From assembly GCA_016711705.1 (NCBI GenBank), contig JADJSK010000001.1, positions 496,001 through 560,000 of the forward strand: 64,000 bases of DNA. The letters run 5' to 3'. The notes beneath the pieces were generated by a model. The model ran no database searches. It was not told the origin of the DNA and saw only the letters and a list, made by a program, of their open reading frames with translations. The stretch is from Candidatus Brachybacter algidus. GTDB lineage: Bacteria; Bacteroidota; Bacteroidia; Chitinophagales; Saprospiraceae. The position numbers and the translations under genes were made by a program. Positions 53,388 through 63,300 of this stretch are shown here, piece after piece. Numbering within the stretch: position 1 is the first letter of the stretch; each line of letters begins with the position of its first letter.

Positions 53388-53418
53388 TTGGGTAATTGGA
53401 CATCAGGATGTATTTTTG
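53388..53418 (+). promoter_or_regulatory. Possible promoter of the M23 peptidase gene
   Basis: CTTG ending at 53390 and TATTTTTG at 53411-53418 are about 20 bases apart, giving a leader of about 65 bases. The -33 element is only a partial match. Confidence 0.45.
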
Positions 53419-53489
53419 CGCATCCCGTGTTCATTTAACCTAAATTTTACTTATTGCTGCGCAAAAGTAAATAAACCATTATTAGGAAA

Positions 53490-54467
53490 ATGCAGAAAAA
53501 AGAAAAAATTGTTTTTAATAAAGAGACTTTACAGTTTGAAACCGTAAAGTCAGGTAGTTATCTCAAAGGTATTTTCTTTACCTCTATTCTCTTGATCTCA
53601 GGATTGACTTTTGGATATTTCGAATACAATACGTCAATTAGAACCAATACGGATAACGATTTCGCAGCTTATGAACTTAAAAAGCTCGAAGACAAATATG
53701 CCTTGATCGATCAGAAGCTCAATAAATTTTCAACTAGCCTTGACAAACTGCACAAAAAAGATGCTCAGATCTATAGTGTAGTAATGGGCGTTACACCTGT
53801 AGATGAGGATATTTGGCAAGGTGGTACCGGTGGTAAACAATCTAACAACTCTTTCGCCAACTTATTCAACTTGAATATTAATAAAATAGAAGATAAAGCC
53901 GACAAACTTAACCACCAGATTAGTTTGCAAACTAAATCTTTAGACAAAATGTATAGAGAAGCACTCGAGCATGAGGATTATCTTGAATGTGTCCCAAGCA
54001 TTAAGCCAGTTAAAGAAGGTGCTTTAAACAGAGATATAACCTTGTTATCTGGTTTTGGTAGAAGATTACATCCTGTTTTTAAGATATGGAAAAAACACAC
54101 CGGGATAGATTTTTCATGCCCAAGAGGCACACAAATAGTCTCCTCCGGGAAAGGAGTTGTTCTTAAAATCAATGGTAATGGCAGAGGCTTTGGAAAACAC
54201 GTGCTAGTTGATCATGGATATGGACTGCAAACCTTATATGCACACATGTCTGAGATCGATGTTCATGTCGGACAAAAAGTAGAAAGAGGATCACCACTTG
54301 GCAAAGTTGGTGCAACAGGAACTGCTACCGCTCCGCACCTTCATTATGAGGTGCATAAGAATGGCGAACCTATTGACCCAATTGACTTTGTTTTAGATGG
54401 TCTGAACCCTGCAGAATATAATGCTTTATTAAAGCAAGCTGCAATCGAAGGAAAATCTATGGATTAA
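53490..54467 (+). CDS. Membrane-anchored M23 family metallopeptidase
   Basis: A peptidoglycan endopeptidase (LytM/NlpD type) of 325 residues. A cytoplasmic start and one membrane helix (IFFTSILLISGLTFGYF, about 30-46) are followed by a coiled-coil region (about 60-170) and the catalytic M23 domain. The zinc ligands are complete: H203 and D207 in HTGID, H285 in HLHYEV with H283, plus the LYAHMSEIDVHVGQKV strand. It is therefore likely to be an active enzyme rather than a regulatory pseudo-peptidase. It stands between alaS and the aldehyde dehydrogenase gene. Confidence 0.93.
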   Translation: MQKKEKIVFNKETLQFETVKSGSYLKGIFFTSILLISGLTFGYFEYNTSIRTNTDNDFAAYELKKLEDKYALIDQKLNKFSTSLDKLHKKDAQIYSVVMGVTPVDEDIWQGGTGGKQSNNSFANLFNLNINKIEDKADKLNHQISLQTKSLDKMYREALEHEDYLECVPSIKPVKEGALNRDITLLSGFGRRLHPVFKIWKKHTGIDFSCPRGTQIVSSGKGVVLKINGNGRGFGKHVLVDHGYGLQTLYAHMSEIDVHVGQKVERGSPLGKVGATGTATAPHLHYEVHKNGEPIDPIDFVLDGLNPAEYNALLKQAAIEGKSMD

Positions 54468-54551
54468 TGCCAAAAATTAATCCTTCAAATTAATTCAAAT
54501 ATCTGTTTGTATATCAATTACTTAGGCTTACCTATATTTATTTCCCTTTAA

Positions 54552-56009
54552 ATGAAAGTGATTAAAAATTTTATTGGAGGCCAATTTTATGATGCAGTTT
54601 CCAATAATTCCCTAGACAATGTGACTCCATCCTCGGGCTTGGTTTATGGAACAATCCCTGATTCAGATGAAGAAGATGTAGCATTAGCAGTCACTTCTGC
54701 CAAAAATGCTTTCCCTTTATGGTCTCAAACATCTTTGGATTTAAAGTTTCAAATTTTAAATCGTATCTCCGACTTGATCAATGAGAATCTTGAAGCGTTG
54801 GCTTTAGCAGAGTCTATTGATAATGGAAAACCTCTTTGGCTTGCGAGAAGAGTAGACATACCTAGAGCAGCATCAAATTTTCAATTTTTTGCAACAGCTC
54901 TAAAGCATTATGCATCAGAATCTTATCTAAACCCACCTAATGTAATATCTACTACCCTGCGCCAGCCTATAGGCATAGTTGGATGTATTTCACCATGGAA
55001 CTTGCCATTGTATTTATTTACATGGAAAATAGCTCCGGCAATTGCTGCAGGAAATTGTGTGATTGCAAAACCATCAGAAGTCACTCCCATGACAGCTTTC
55101 TTGTTAGCTCAAATTTGTAAAGACGCCGGACTGCCTGATGGAGTTCTGAATATTTTACACGGAACAGGCCCCAAGGTTGGTTCAGCTATTGTAGAACATC
55201 CAATGATCAAAGCAATTTCTTTTACCGGTGGAACTGCTACAGGCCAGCAAATAATTCGGACTGCCGGTCCAATGTTTAAAAAATTATCACTTGAATTAGG
55301 CGGAAAGAATGCTTCCATCATCATGGATGATTGTGATTATGGGTTAATGATGAAAGAAACAGTTAGATCAAGTTTTGCCAATCAAGGCCAAATATGCCTC
55401 TGTACTAGTAGATTGCTAATTCACGAAAGCATATATGACAAGTTTAAAGCAGATTTCACATCTATTGTTGGTAAGATGACTGTGGGCAATCCGTTGGATG
55501 AATCAATAAAGATCGATCAAGGTGCTATTGTTTCAGAAATGCACTATAATAAGGTTCTTAATGCAATTCAGCGTGCACGAGATGAAGGGGGAACCATTCT
55601 ATCCGGAGGGGCAAAAGTAGTTCTGGACGGAGAATTGGAAAATGGATTTTACATTCGTCCTACCATTATCGAAGGATTAGGTCCTGAAACACGCACTAAT
55701 CAGGAGGAGATATTCGGTCCTGTGGTAACCTTACAGAAATTCTCGACAAAGGAAGAAGCGCTGGCCCTTGCGAATGCCAGCAAATATGGCTTGGCATCAG
55801 TTATTTGGTCACGAAATACTGATCACATACATTTTCTAAGCCAAGGCCTAGAATCCGGTATAGTATGGATAAATTGCTGGTTAGTCAGAGACCTAAGAAC
55901 CCCATTTGGAGGAATAAAACAATCAGGTATTGGCCGAGAAGGTGGTTGGGATGCCATGAAGTTTTTTACTGAGGTAAAAAGTATTACGCAGGTGATTCCA
56001 AAATCCTAG
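54552..56009 (+). CDS. Aldehyde dehydrogenase, ALDH8/2-hydroxymuconic semialdehyde dehydrogenase type
   Basis: NAD-dependent oxidation of an aldehyde to its acid, 485 residues. The catalytic C282 lies in NQGQICLCTSRLL and the general base E248 in LELGGK; CISPWNLPLYLFTWKIAPAI forms the cofactor cleft. The CLCTSR block and INCWLVRDLRTPFGG near the C-terminus are typical of ALDH8A1 and bacterial 2-aminomuconate/2-hydroxymuconate semialdehyde dehydrogenases, hinting at a step in tryptophan/kynurenine or aromatic breakdown. No other genes of that pathway are here. The substrate assignment is an inference. Confidence 0.9.
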   Translation: MKVIKNFIGGQFYDAVSNNSLDNVTPSSGLVYGTIPDSDEEDVALAVTSAKNAFPLWSQTSLDLKFQILNRISDLINENLEALALAESIDNGKPLWLARRVDIPRAASNFQFFATALKHYASESYLNPPNVISTTLRQPIGIVGCISPWNLPLYLFTWKIAPAIAAGNCVIAKPSEVTPMTAFLLAQICKDAGLPDGVLNILHGTGPKVGSAIVEHPMIKAISFTGGTATGQQIIRTAGPMFKKLSLELGGKNASIIMDDCDYGLMMKETVRSSFANQGQICLCTSRLLIHESIYDKFKADFTSIVGKMTVGNPLDESIKIDQGAIVSEMHYNKVLNAIQRARDEGGTILSGGAKVVLDGELENGFYIRPTIIEGLGPETRTNQEEIFGPVVTLQKFSTKEEALALANASKYGLASVIWSRNTDHIHFLSQGLESGIVWINCWLVRDLRTPFGGIKQSGIGREGGWDAMKFFTEVKSITQVIPKS

Positions 56010-56060
56010 ATGCTTCAATCAATTGTAGAGGTTCCAATTGCTCTCAAAAACGTATTAAAA

Positions 56061-56090
56061 GTTAGAAATCAGAAATTAGAAATTAGAATG
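56061..56090. repeat. Tandem AGAAATTAG-like repeats
   Basis: The segment GTTAGAAATC AGAAATTAGA AATTAGAA is a degenerate 8-9 bp repeat 50 bp past the aldehyde dehydrogenase stop, of the same style as other gap repeats in the window. Confidence 0.5.
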
Positions 56091-56126
56091 AGGCTTCGAT
56101 AGTAGTGTCCAGCAGCTAGATACTTC

Positions 56127-56504
56127 TTACAGAATGCGATTTGCTTTTATTTGCATTCTTTCGAAGTATGGGTCTAATCTTCTAGCCAATTCTTTCCAAT
56201 TTTTATGTGGAACCATTGGATATAGATGATGTTCCAAATGATAAAGGTGCTCTAAAGAAATTATAGAGTAAAATTTCCCCCTAAAAAGCCTTGTTTGCAA
56301 TAATTCATTTGAACCTTCAGGTGCGTGTACCAAGTAAGATGTGAAAAATGGAATAATCCAACTGCCCATGATACTTAGCAAAATGTATAATATTAGAAAT
56401 ATTGAAATTTGAATAAAAAATATTTCACCTAAAATTATGAGTATAATAATGCCTAACTCAAGAAAAAACAGCAGCCATTCCTTCTTACTGCCATTATTAA
56501 GTAC
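56127..56504 (-). pseudogene. Fatty acid desaturase remnant (C-terminal third only)
   Basis: An open minus-strand frame of 125 codons running up to an in-frame TGA at 56505-56507. It holds a hydrophobic stretch (WLLFFLELGIIILIILGEIFF), a second membrane segment and the C-terminal SLEHLYHLEHHLYPMVPHKNW with the third histidine box (H-x2-HH). The first two histidine boxes and the N-terminal ~200 residues of a desaturase/hydroxylase are missing. Only 28 bp separate it from the next gene, so the rest has been deleted rather than frameshifted. The longest start-coded ORF is 56127-56381. It is unlikely to be active. Confidence 0.75.
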
Positions 56505-56532
56505 TCACTAGCATTATCAATTCTCATTGCCG

Positions 56533-57486
56533 TTATATGTTTAAATATGGATACTTAAGGCTTAACTCGCTCCGCTTCGTTTCAATAGTATTTTGAAGTT
56601 GAGCTGACTCCTCTGAATCGGGAAATAATGGCCGATGAGCACTAAGGCTATTAAAAGCCTCTATTTCTTTTAAAACCTTTTGATCAGTGGCAGTGAAATA
56701 TGTTTTTTGGAAATATTGCCAGACTAAATCCACAGCTACTTGACTGGGATGTATCATATCACTTTTGTAAAAGCGATAATCCCTCAACTCATCCATAATG
56801 ATCTCATAAGCAGGAAAGTACTCAATATTCTCGGGATATAATTCAATCAGCTTATTAAGTGCAACGAATAGGATTGATTTACTTAATTGATTCTCAACAA
56901 AACCGTCTTTAGCGTACCTCACTGGACTTACAGTTATGATCACCCTGAATCCGGGTTCAATCGGCAACATTTTTTCTAAATAAATGACATATTGATTTAC
57001 TAACTCGTCTACAGTTAGCATTTTTCTATGAAATATAGAACTGGGCTGTTTATGACAGTTGGCCACGACTTGACCGGTTTCTTTGATGCGATATATAATA
57101 GCGCTTCCCCATGTAATAATTCTTACAGGATGCTCAACATTGTAGTGGATACTCTGCTGAACTAAAGAATTTATTTTATTTAATAAAATTTCTCTATCCT
57201 GATGCTTAAATGACCCATGATGTTCCCAGGAAAAGAATTGATTATTATGAATTTGAAGTTCACTTTGGATGTATAATTGTTCTTTCCGTATTCTTTCTAA
57301 AATATTAAGAATGGAAAGCGGATTAAAAAGTATACCAGCAGGGTTGTTAATCACAGAAAGCCCGGATTGGATTAACTTTTCACTTATTTCTTCAGAAAAA
57401 CACGATCCAATCATCATGCATTTACTTGCCAGTGAAATAGGGCGAGATGGTGGAATGCGTATTATTGTCCTGAAAAGTGGATCCAT
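56533..57486 (-). CDS. GSCFA domain-containing protein
   Basis: A 317-residue cytoplasmic protein of the GSCFA family, related to SGNH hydrolases and common in Bacteroidota. It shows the eponymous block MMIGSCFSEEISEKL, followed by NPAGILFNPLSI, the SWEHHGSFKH segment, ITWGSAIIYR, VIITVSPVRYAKDGF and DMIHPSQVAVDLVWQYF with the probable catalytic D-x2-H. Substrate and role are unknown. A TACTTTTG -7 box on the minus strand (57506-57513) gives a leader of about 15 bases. It is divergent from the second PorP/SprF gene. Confidence 0.9.
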   Translation of the reverse strand: MDPLFRTIIRIPPSRPISLASKCMMIGSCFSEEISEKLIQSGLSVINNPAGILFNPLSILNILERIRKEQLYIQSELQIHNNQFFSWEHHGSFKHQDREILLNKINSLVQQSIHYNVEHPVRIITWGSAIIYRIKETGQVVANCHKQPSSIFHRKMLTVDELVNQYVIYLEKMLPIEPGFRVIITVSPVRYAKDGFVENQLSKSILFVALNKLIELYPENIEYFPAYEIIMDELRDYRFYKSDMIHPSQVAVDLVWQYFQKTYFTATDQKVLKEIEAFNSLSAHRPLFPDSEESAQLQNTIETKRSELSLKYPYLNI

Positions 57487-57737
57487 GCAGTTTTGAGTTA
57501 AGTGTCAAAAGTAAAAAAAGATTATACTTTCTGTACATTTAGCATTAATATATAGATATTTAACAAGTGTTATATATTGTATAAATGAACACATAGTAGT
57601 GTATTATCGTAATGAAATCATAAAACGCAAAATTTAATATTGAAAATTTTAACTTTAAAATGAAATTTTAACATGCTTCATATTCAAAATATTTATACCT
57701 TTACTTCTATTGTTTTTAAGCTAAATATATATTTCAA

Positions 57738-58787
57738 ATGCAGAAATCTTTACTATTAGTAATTCTTATGACTTGCGCAGCTTTAGTCACGCGTGCTCAG
57801 GACATTCATTTTTCTCAATTTTACGCTTCACCCCTTAACTTAAACCCAGCACTTACAGGTGTAATGAACTGCACTGATAGGCTTACAATGGTTTACAGAA
57901 ACCAATGGGCAAGCGTTCTAAAAAGTAATGCTTTTAACACCATTGGTGTATCATATGACAGAAAAAACACTGTAGGCCGAAATGATTATTGGGGTTTCGG
58001 TGTAAATCTTTGGGCTGATAGAGCAGGTGAATTAAATTTCGCTACTGTTTCTCCACAAATAGCTGCCAGCTACAGCAAAAAAATGGGCGGTTCAAGAAAG
58101 TCTGCCCACTATCTTTCATTCGGTGTCGAAGGTGGTGCATCAAATAGAAGTATTGATTTTTCATTAGCCAAATGGGGTTTGCAAGGAAAAGATGGTGTAC
58201 ATCATCCAGATTTCCCATCAAATGAAAATGAAGCAAATTTTGACAAGTCATTCTGGTTTGGTGAATTATCAGCCGGTTTACTATGGTTCTCTACATTTGA
58301 TGAAGATAATAGCTTTTATGTTGGTGGTGCTTTTAGCCACATTACAAAACCAAGTCAATCATTCTTAGTAGATGGACCGGATGTTCCATTATATGGTAAG
58401 ATCACAGCTCATGCTGGAGGGGATTTTGCCATCACAGATCAATTGAGTCTGGTACCGGGAGTTGTTACATACTTCCAGGGACCTTCTTTCCAATTAAATG
58501 CTGGTACTTCACTAAGAGTATGGTTAGATAAAAGCAGATGGAGTCGTCAGGATATACAATTTGGTATTTGGACACGTATATCTAATCATTGGCAAAAAGC
58601 ACTTGATGCTGATGCAATTATTCTTTCTACAAGATTGGATTATAATCAGTTCACAATAGGTTTTAGTTATGATTTAAATATTTCTTCTCTAACTCCAGCA
58701 AGTAATTATAATGGAGCAGTTGAATTTTCTTTAGGTTATTTGATCTGTGGTCCTGAGCGTAGAGGTGTTTATTGCCCTACTTTCTAA
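57738..58787 (+). CDS. T9SS membrane protein, PorP/SprF family (second copy)
   Basis: A 349-residue outer-membrane barrel. After the signal peptide (MQKSLLLVILMTCAALVTRAQ) comes the family hallmark DIHFSQFYASPLNLNPALTG, then MVYRNQWASVL, further strands and the end FSLGYLICGPERRGVYCPTF. It is not beside a type B cargo gene, unlike the copy at 29907, so its partner may be elsewhere, possibly the lectin/Ig protein at 20218. Its 250-bp upstream region contains TACCTTTA at 57696-57703, a near-match -7 box. Confidence 0.93.
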   Translation: MQKSLLLVILMTCAALVTRAQDIHFSQFYASPLNLNPALTGVMNCTDRLTMVYRNQWASVLKSNAFNTIGVSYDRKNTVGRNDYWGFGVNLWADRAGELNFATVSPQIAASYSKKMGGSRKSAHYLSFGVEGGASNRSIDFSLAKWGLQGKDGVHHPDFPSNENEANFDKSFWFGELSAGLLWFSTFDEDNSFYVGGAFSHITKPSQSFLVDGPDVPLYGKITAHAGGDFAITDQLSLVPGVVTYFQGPSFQLNAGTSLRVWLDKSRWSRQDIQFGIWTRISNHWQKALDADAIILSTRLDYNQFTIGFSYDLNISSLTPASNYNGAVEFSLGYLICGPERRGVYCPTF

Positions 58788-58847
58788 TCAGTATTCTGAT
58801 ATTATATCGGATCTAGGAGTCTTCCTCTTTAGAAATAAAAAAATAAT

Positions 58848-59264
58848 ATGTTCAGTTCGAAAAAGAACGGCAATGGTTCATCTATGGAAGCGTTTTCAAT
58901 AAACAGTATTGGTTTAGGTTCAACTATTTCAGGTGATATTGTCGCTAAAAATGATTTTAGGATAGATGGAGCTCTAAATGGCAATTTGACGTGCGATGCG
59001 CGCATTATTATTGGTGAAAGTGGCAATATTGAGGGCAACATTATTTGCGCTTCTGCTGTTATTCAAGGTAAATTGACCGGGACCCTAAAAGTATCCGATA
59101 CGCTCGAAGTGAATAGTAAAGCTATCATTAACGGTGAAGTATCAACCGGCAGATTGATCATCGAAAACGGTGCCATCTTTAATGTTAAATGTCAGATGGG
59201 TATGGCAGCAGGAAACAAACAGAATATTTCTAGTTCTAAAAGCAACACTAAAGAGTTAACTTAA
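58848..59264 (+). CDS. Bactofilin (polymer-forming cytoskeletal protein)
   Basis: A 138-residue bactofilin whose beta-helix core (about 25-115) is built of repeated short strands: GSTISGDIVAKNDFRIDGALNGNLTC, ARIIIGESGNIEGNIICASAVIQG, LKVSDTLEVNSKAIINGEVSTGRLIIENGA. Disordered tails lie at both ends. Bactofilins polymerise without nucleotide and position wall enzymes or polar structures. In Bacteroidota it commonly precedes AtpZ, and the same order is seen here (6-bp gap). Confidence 0.92.
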   Translation: MFSSKKNGNGSSMEAFSINSIGLGSTISGDIVAKNDFRIDGALNGNLTCDARIIIGESGNIEGNIICASAVIQGKLTGTLKVSDTLEVNSKAIINGEVSTGRLIIENGAIFNVKCQMGMAAGNKQNISSSKSNTKELT

Positions 59265-59270
59265 ATCATC

Positions 59271-59501
59271 TTGGAACCAAATCAACCTCAGCTTAAAGAA
59301 AAGTCCACCGCATACCTCAAATATTCTAGTTTAGGTTTTCAACTTGTTGCAGTTATGTTAATATCTGTATTTTTGGGAGGTTATCTTGATAAAAAATGGA
59401 ATGCCGGCAACCCACGATATTTTACTGTAGGACTAATTATGGTGCTTACTTCAGCATATTTATATAAAATCATTAGAGAACTTACAAAAGAGAAGCAATA
59501 G
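59271..59501 (+). CDS. AtpZ/AtpI family membrane protein
   Basis: A 76-residue protein with two membrane helices (LGFQLVAVMLISVFLGGYL and YFTVGLIMVLTSAYLYKII) of the AtpZ/AtpI group, which assists F-type ATP synthase assembly or ion supply. The start is a TTG six bases after the bactofilin stop; no ATG is available before the first helix. In Bacteroidota it normally heads the atpB-atpE operon, but no ATP synthase subunit gene follows here. Confidence 0.87.
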   Translation: MEPNQPQLKEKSTAYLKYSSLGFQLVAVMLISVFLGGYLDKKWNAGNPRYFTVGLIMVLTSAYLYKIIRELTKEKQ

Positions 59502-59522
59502 TTTTCTCTCCCAAATCATGCT

Positions 59523-59909
59523 ATGCCATTTAAAAAGTTTCTTCTTTATCTTACCCTTTTCAGTGGTTTGGCATTAATATTGCATTTCTTGCTAATACTT
59601 AACTCTACCTTAGCAGTTTATGCTGATTTTTCATATTTGAGCATTGTCTTCTTCATAGGATTATCAGTTATATTTTATTACTTAGGTCAAATTGTATCTC
59701 GAAGTAAGAATCTTTATCTTTTCAATGGCCTGGTGGCATTTATTGTAATTACTAAAATGACTTTCTGCACCCTTCTGATCATTGTTTATTTTAAAAAAAT
59801 GCACCCTCCTGATAAGTTCTTTGTTGTACCTTTTTTCCTATATTATATTATATATACCATTTTTGAATTATTCTTTATGTCAAAGTTTGCCCACAAAAAA
59901 ATCAATTGA
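59523..59909 (+). CDS. Small four-helix membrane protein next to AtpZ
   Basis: A 128-residue protein with four hydrophobic segments (FLLYLTLFSGLALILHFLLI, FSYLSIVFFIGLSVIFYYL, LVAFIVITKMTFCTLLIIVYF, FFVVPFFLYYIIYTIFEL), ending in a short basic tail. Position and topology match the unnamed or AtpI-like protein usually found between atpZ and atpB in Bacteroidota. There is no motif for a firm function. Confidence 0.72.
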   Translation: MPFKKFLLYLTLFSGLALILHFLLILNSTLAVYADFSYLSIVFFIGLSVIFYYLGQIVSRSKNLYLFNGLVAFIVITKMTFCTLLIIVYFKKMHPPDKFFVVPFFLYYIIYTIFELFFMSKFAHKKIN

Positions 59910-60323
59910 CGCTGCGCTAACTTGGGCAATGAGTAATGGGTATTAATCAGCAATCAGTAATCTAAAGTTTCAAAATTATAGGAAGCATTCCATCTGTGTG
60001 AAAATTTTGTCAAAGACAAAATCTCTCCGTAATCTCTCTTAAGTGATGTTGTAAAAATTTACTTTTTATGATCGTTCAATTCAAAATGAATATCTCAATC
60101 TTTACGCTCAAATAAGTCATTAATCTGAGTAAAATTGATCAATTTATAGATAATGATTATTTTGAACTAAATTGCCTCTGTGATACAAAAAATCGGTAAT
60201 GGGTAATGTGTGGTCGGTAATCAAAGTCTTTTCGGAAGGAATAGAATTCAGTACATATTCACATTTCTTTTATATATTCAATAGATATACCTTTCATCAA
60301 TTTTTTAATACTTTCGCACTATA
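59910..60323. other. Gene-free gap where atpB might be expected, with repeat traces
   Basis: About 414 bp with no credible ORF. Short-unit repeat traces occur at 59930-59963 (AATGGG, then AATCAGCAATCAGTAAT) and 60193-60222 (GGTAATGGGTAATGTGTGG). TACTTTCG at about 60309 is a one-mismatch -7 box just upstream of smc. I see no remnant of an ATP synthase subunit. Confidence 0.5.
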
Positions 60324-63300
60324 ATGCGTTTCTCCAGATTAGAAATAAAAGGGTTTAAAAGTTTTGCGAATGAGACTGTCATTCACTTCAATGAGGATGT
60401 GACAGGAATTGTTGGGCCCAATGGTTCTGGAAAATCTAACATTGTTGATGCTATAAGATGGGTTCTGGGTGAACAAAAAAGCACTGAACTCCGATTGGAT
60501 AAAATGTCTAACATTATATTCAACGGTACAAAGTCAAAGAAACCTGCAGGAATGGCTCAGGTATCTCTTGTCTTTGAAAACAATAAAAAGATCCTTCCCC
60601 TTGACTTTAACGAAGTAACAGTCACCCGGATCCTGTATCAGAATGGTGACAGTGAATACAAGCTCAACAATGTCACTTGCCGGCTGAAAGACATTTACTC
60701 ATTGTTTGTAGATACAGGTGTAGGCAGCAATACATATGCCATTATTGGTTTTGGAATGGTAGAAGACCTGCTGAATAATAAAGATAATTACCGCAGGATG
60801 ATGATCGAGCAGGCCGCCGGCATCTCAAAATATAAATCCAGAAAAAAAGAAACCCTCTCCAAACTGCAATCGACACTCGACGACCTTAGCAGAGTAGATG
60901 ATCTATTAGCAGAGATTGAGGGTAATATGAATACACTCAGAAAGCAAGCAAGAAGAGCGGAAAAATATCTTGAACTTAAAGAGCGATATAAGGCCAATGC
61001 TTCTACTCTATTCAACCACCAAATAAAATCAATCAATGAAAGTATCATTTCAACTTTTGAAAAATATGAAAGGGAAAGAAAAGCAGCGGAATTAAAGGAA
61101 ACAGAGATCCACAATATCGAAGCATTGGTCGAAGTTCAGAAAGCCGCTTTGCTTGAAAAGGAATTAGTTCTTTCTGAATTTCAAAAGAAGACTAATATTA
61201 TTCTGGAAAATCAAAAGGCGCTTGAAAAAAAGCGAGATATGAATATCCAAAGAATAGCCTTCATAAAAAGTAGAGCTGATCAGTCTATTTCGGACTTGGG
61301 TAAGCTAAAAATGCAGCTCCAGGAATTGAATATGCAAAAGTCAGCTTTGATAACTCAACTACCTGATACTGAAACTGAAATTATTTCGCTCAAAAGTGAT
61401 CTGGAAACGAAAGAAGCCCAATTAAAAGAGATTAAACTACAATTGGGATCAATAGAGTCAGGACTTGCACCAGTACTCGCTGCATATGATGCCGCCAATA
61501 ATCGCCAATACGAGATAGAAAAACAAAATGCTATAGCCAATGCTCAGTTGTTGTCCATTCAAAGCGATACAGGAAAGAACAAAGCTCATGAAGAAGAGTT
61601 ATCGAATCAATTAACTTCTTTAACGAACCAGCTTAACATTGTAATCAGCGTATCAACAACAAAAACGCAGGAGCTAAACGCGGCATTGGACATTGTAGAA
61701 TTAGAAAATGCAAATCTGGCTTTAAAAAAAGAAGCGTTAGAAGGATTTACAGAAAAGAAAAAGCTTTTAGAAAGAAGATCAGACAACATTGAACACGAAT
61801 CAAAGTTACTAAGATCCTTGATCGACAATTTGGAAGGCTATCCCGAAGCGGTTAAATACTTGTCAAGTAATGTAGATAAATCCAGAAAATTTTACCTATT
61901 AGCAGACCTGATTAATTGCGATGAAAAATATCGGACAGCCCTTGAAAATTACCTGGCACCATATTTGACTAATTTTGTAGTCCCTGACTACAATGATGCA
62001 TTTAACGCTATCAATTTATTGAGTTCTAGTCAAAAGGGAAAGGCGGGCTTCTTTATTATGGAGTCATTTAAGGACAAAAAAAATGGAAGCCCGGATATTG
62101 ATGGTGCCATTCCGCTCACATCATTAATACAATGTCACCCACAATACCAACCTTTATTTAATCATCTACTGCAAGATGCTTATTTGGTGCATAAAGTAGG
62201 AGCATCCAGTTTTGATTCCTTGAAGATATATCCCGGGGCACACTTCATAGCAGAAGATGGTAGTATCATAGTGAGTCGTGGTCAAGCAGCCGGAGGTTCA
62301 ATAGGATTAGTGGAAGGAAGCCTACTAGGCAGAAAATTACGTTTGGAAAATCTGGAGGAAGAAATCAGAATTTTGAAAAAGGAGGATAGTGAATTATTTA
62401 TTAAGATTTCAGACCTGGAAGATGAAATAAAATTAATCAACCAAATGACAGTCCGGCCTCAAATTGAAATATTGCAGAAGGAGCTACAGAAACTTAATGA
62501 TAACTCTTTACAACTCAAAGTAAAAATTGAAAATGTAACGTTGCAACTCCAGAAAATAACTTCAGATGAGTTGCTTCTTATGCAAAAATTGACAGAATTT
62601 CATGCTGTAATAGAAAATAATGCCGCGCCTTTGGTGCTCTTAAAAGCTGATTTGATAAAGCTGAACATTGAAATACAGCAAAATAAAACAAACCAGAAGG
62701 AAAAGGGTGATGAATTTAACCAGCTAAATACATTGATCAATTCTTTGAAGATGAATCTTGTTCAGGTTGAAAACAAAAGCAACAGCATCAATAGAGAAGT
62801 CAACTTAATAGATCAACAAATCATCAATTTAAATAATAATAGCAAACAACTTGAGAATACTCAACAACAAAGTTTAATCGAAATTGCATCACTGGAAAGT
62901 AACATTCATGAGACAGAAAGTGAAATCGTCGCTATGTCAGCAGCTTTCAAAGGATCTCAAAATGAATTGTCAGAAGTGGAAAAACTATACTTTTCTGATA
63001 AGAAAATAATCGCTGAAGAAGAACAAAATATTAAAATAAATCAAAGGAATTTGTCGGGAATACAAACTATGGCAAATGAATGGAAAGATAAGTGGCAAGC
63101 AGCAAAATATGAAGCTAAAAGAATAGAAGATAACTTTGAAATAGAATTTGGTGCTATACCTGAACAAGAATCAGAAGCGTCTGGAGCAGAAAATGATATT
63201 TCTGTCATAGCTGACCAAAATTTAAAGCTGAAGAATTCAATTCTGCAATTTGGGGAAGTAAATCCATTAGCACTCGAAGCTTATCAGGAGATCAAAATCA

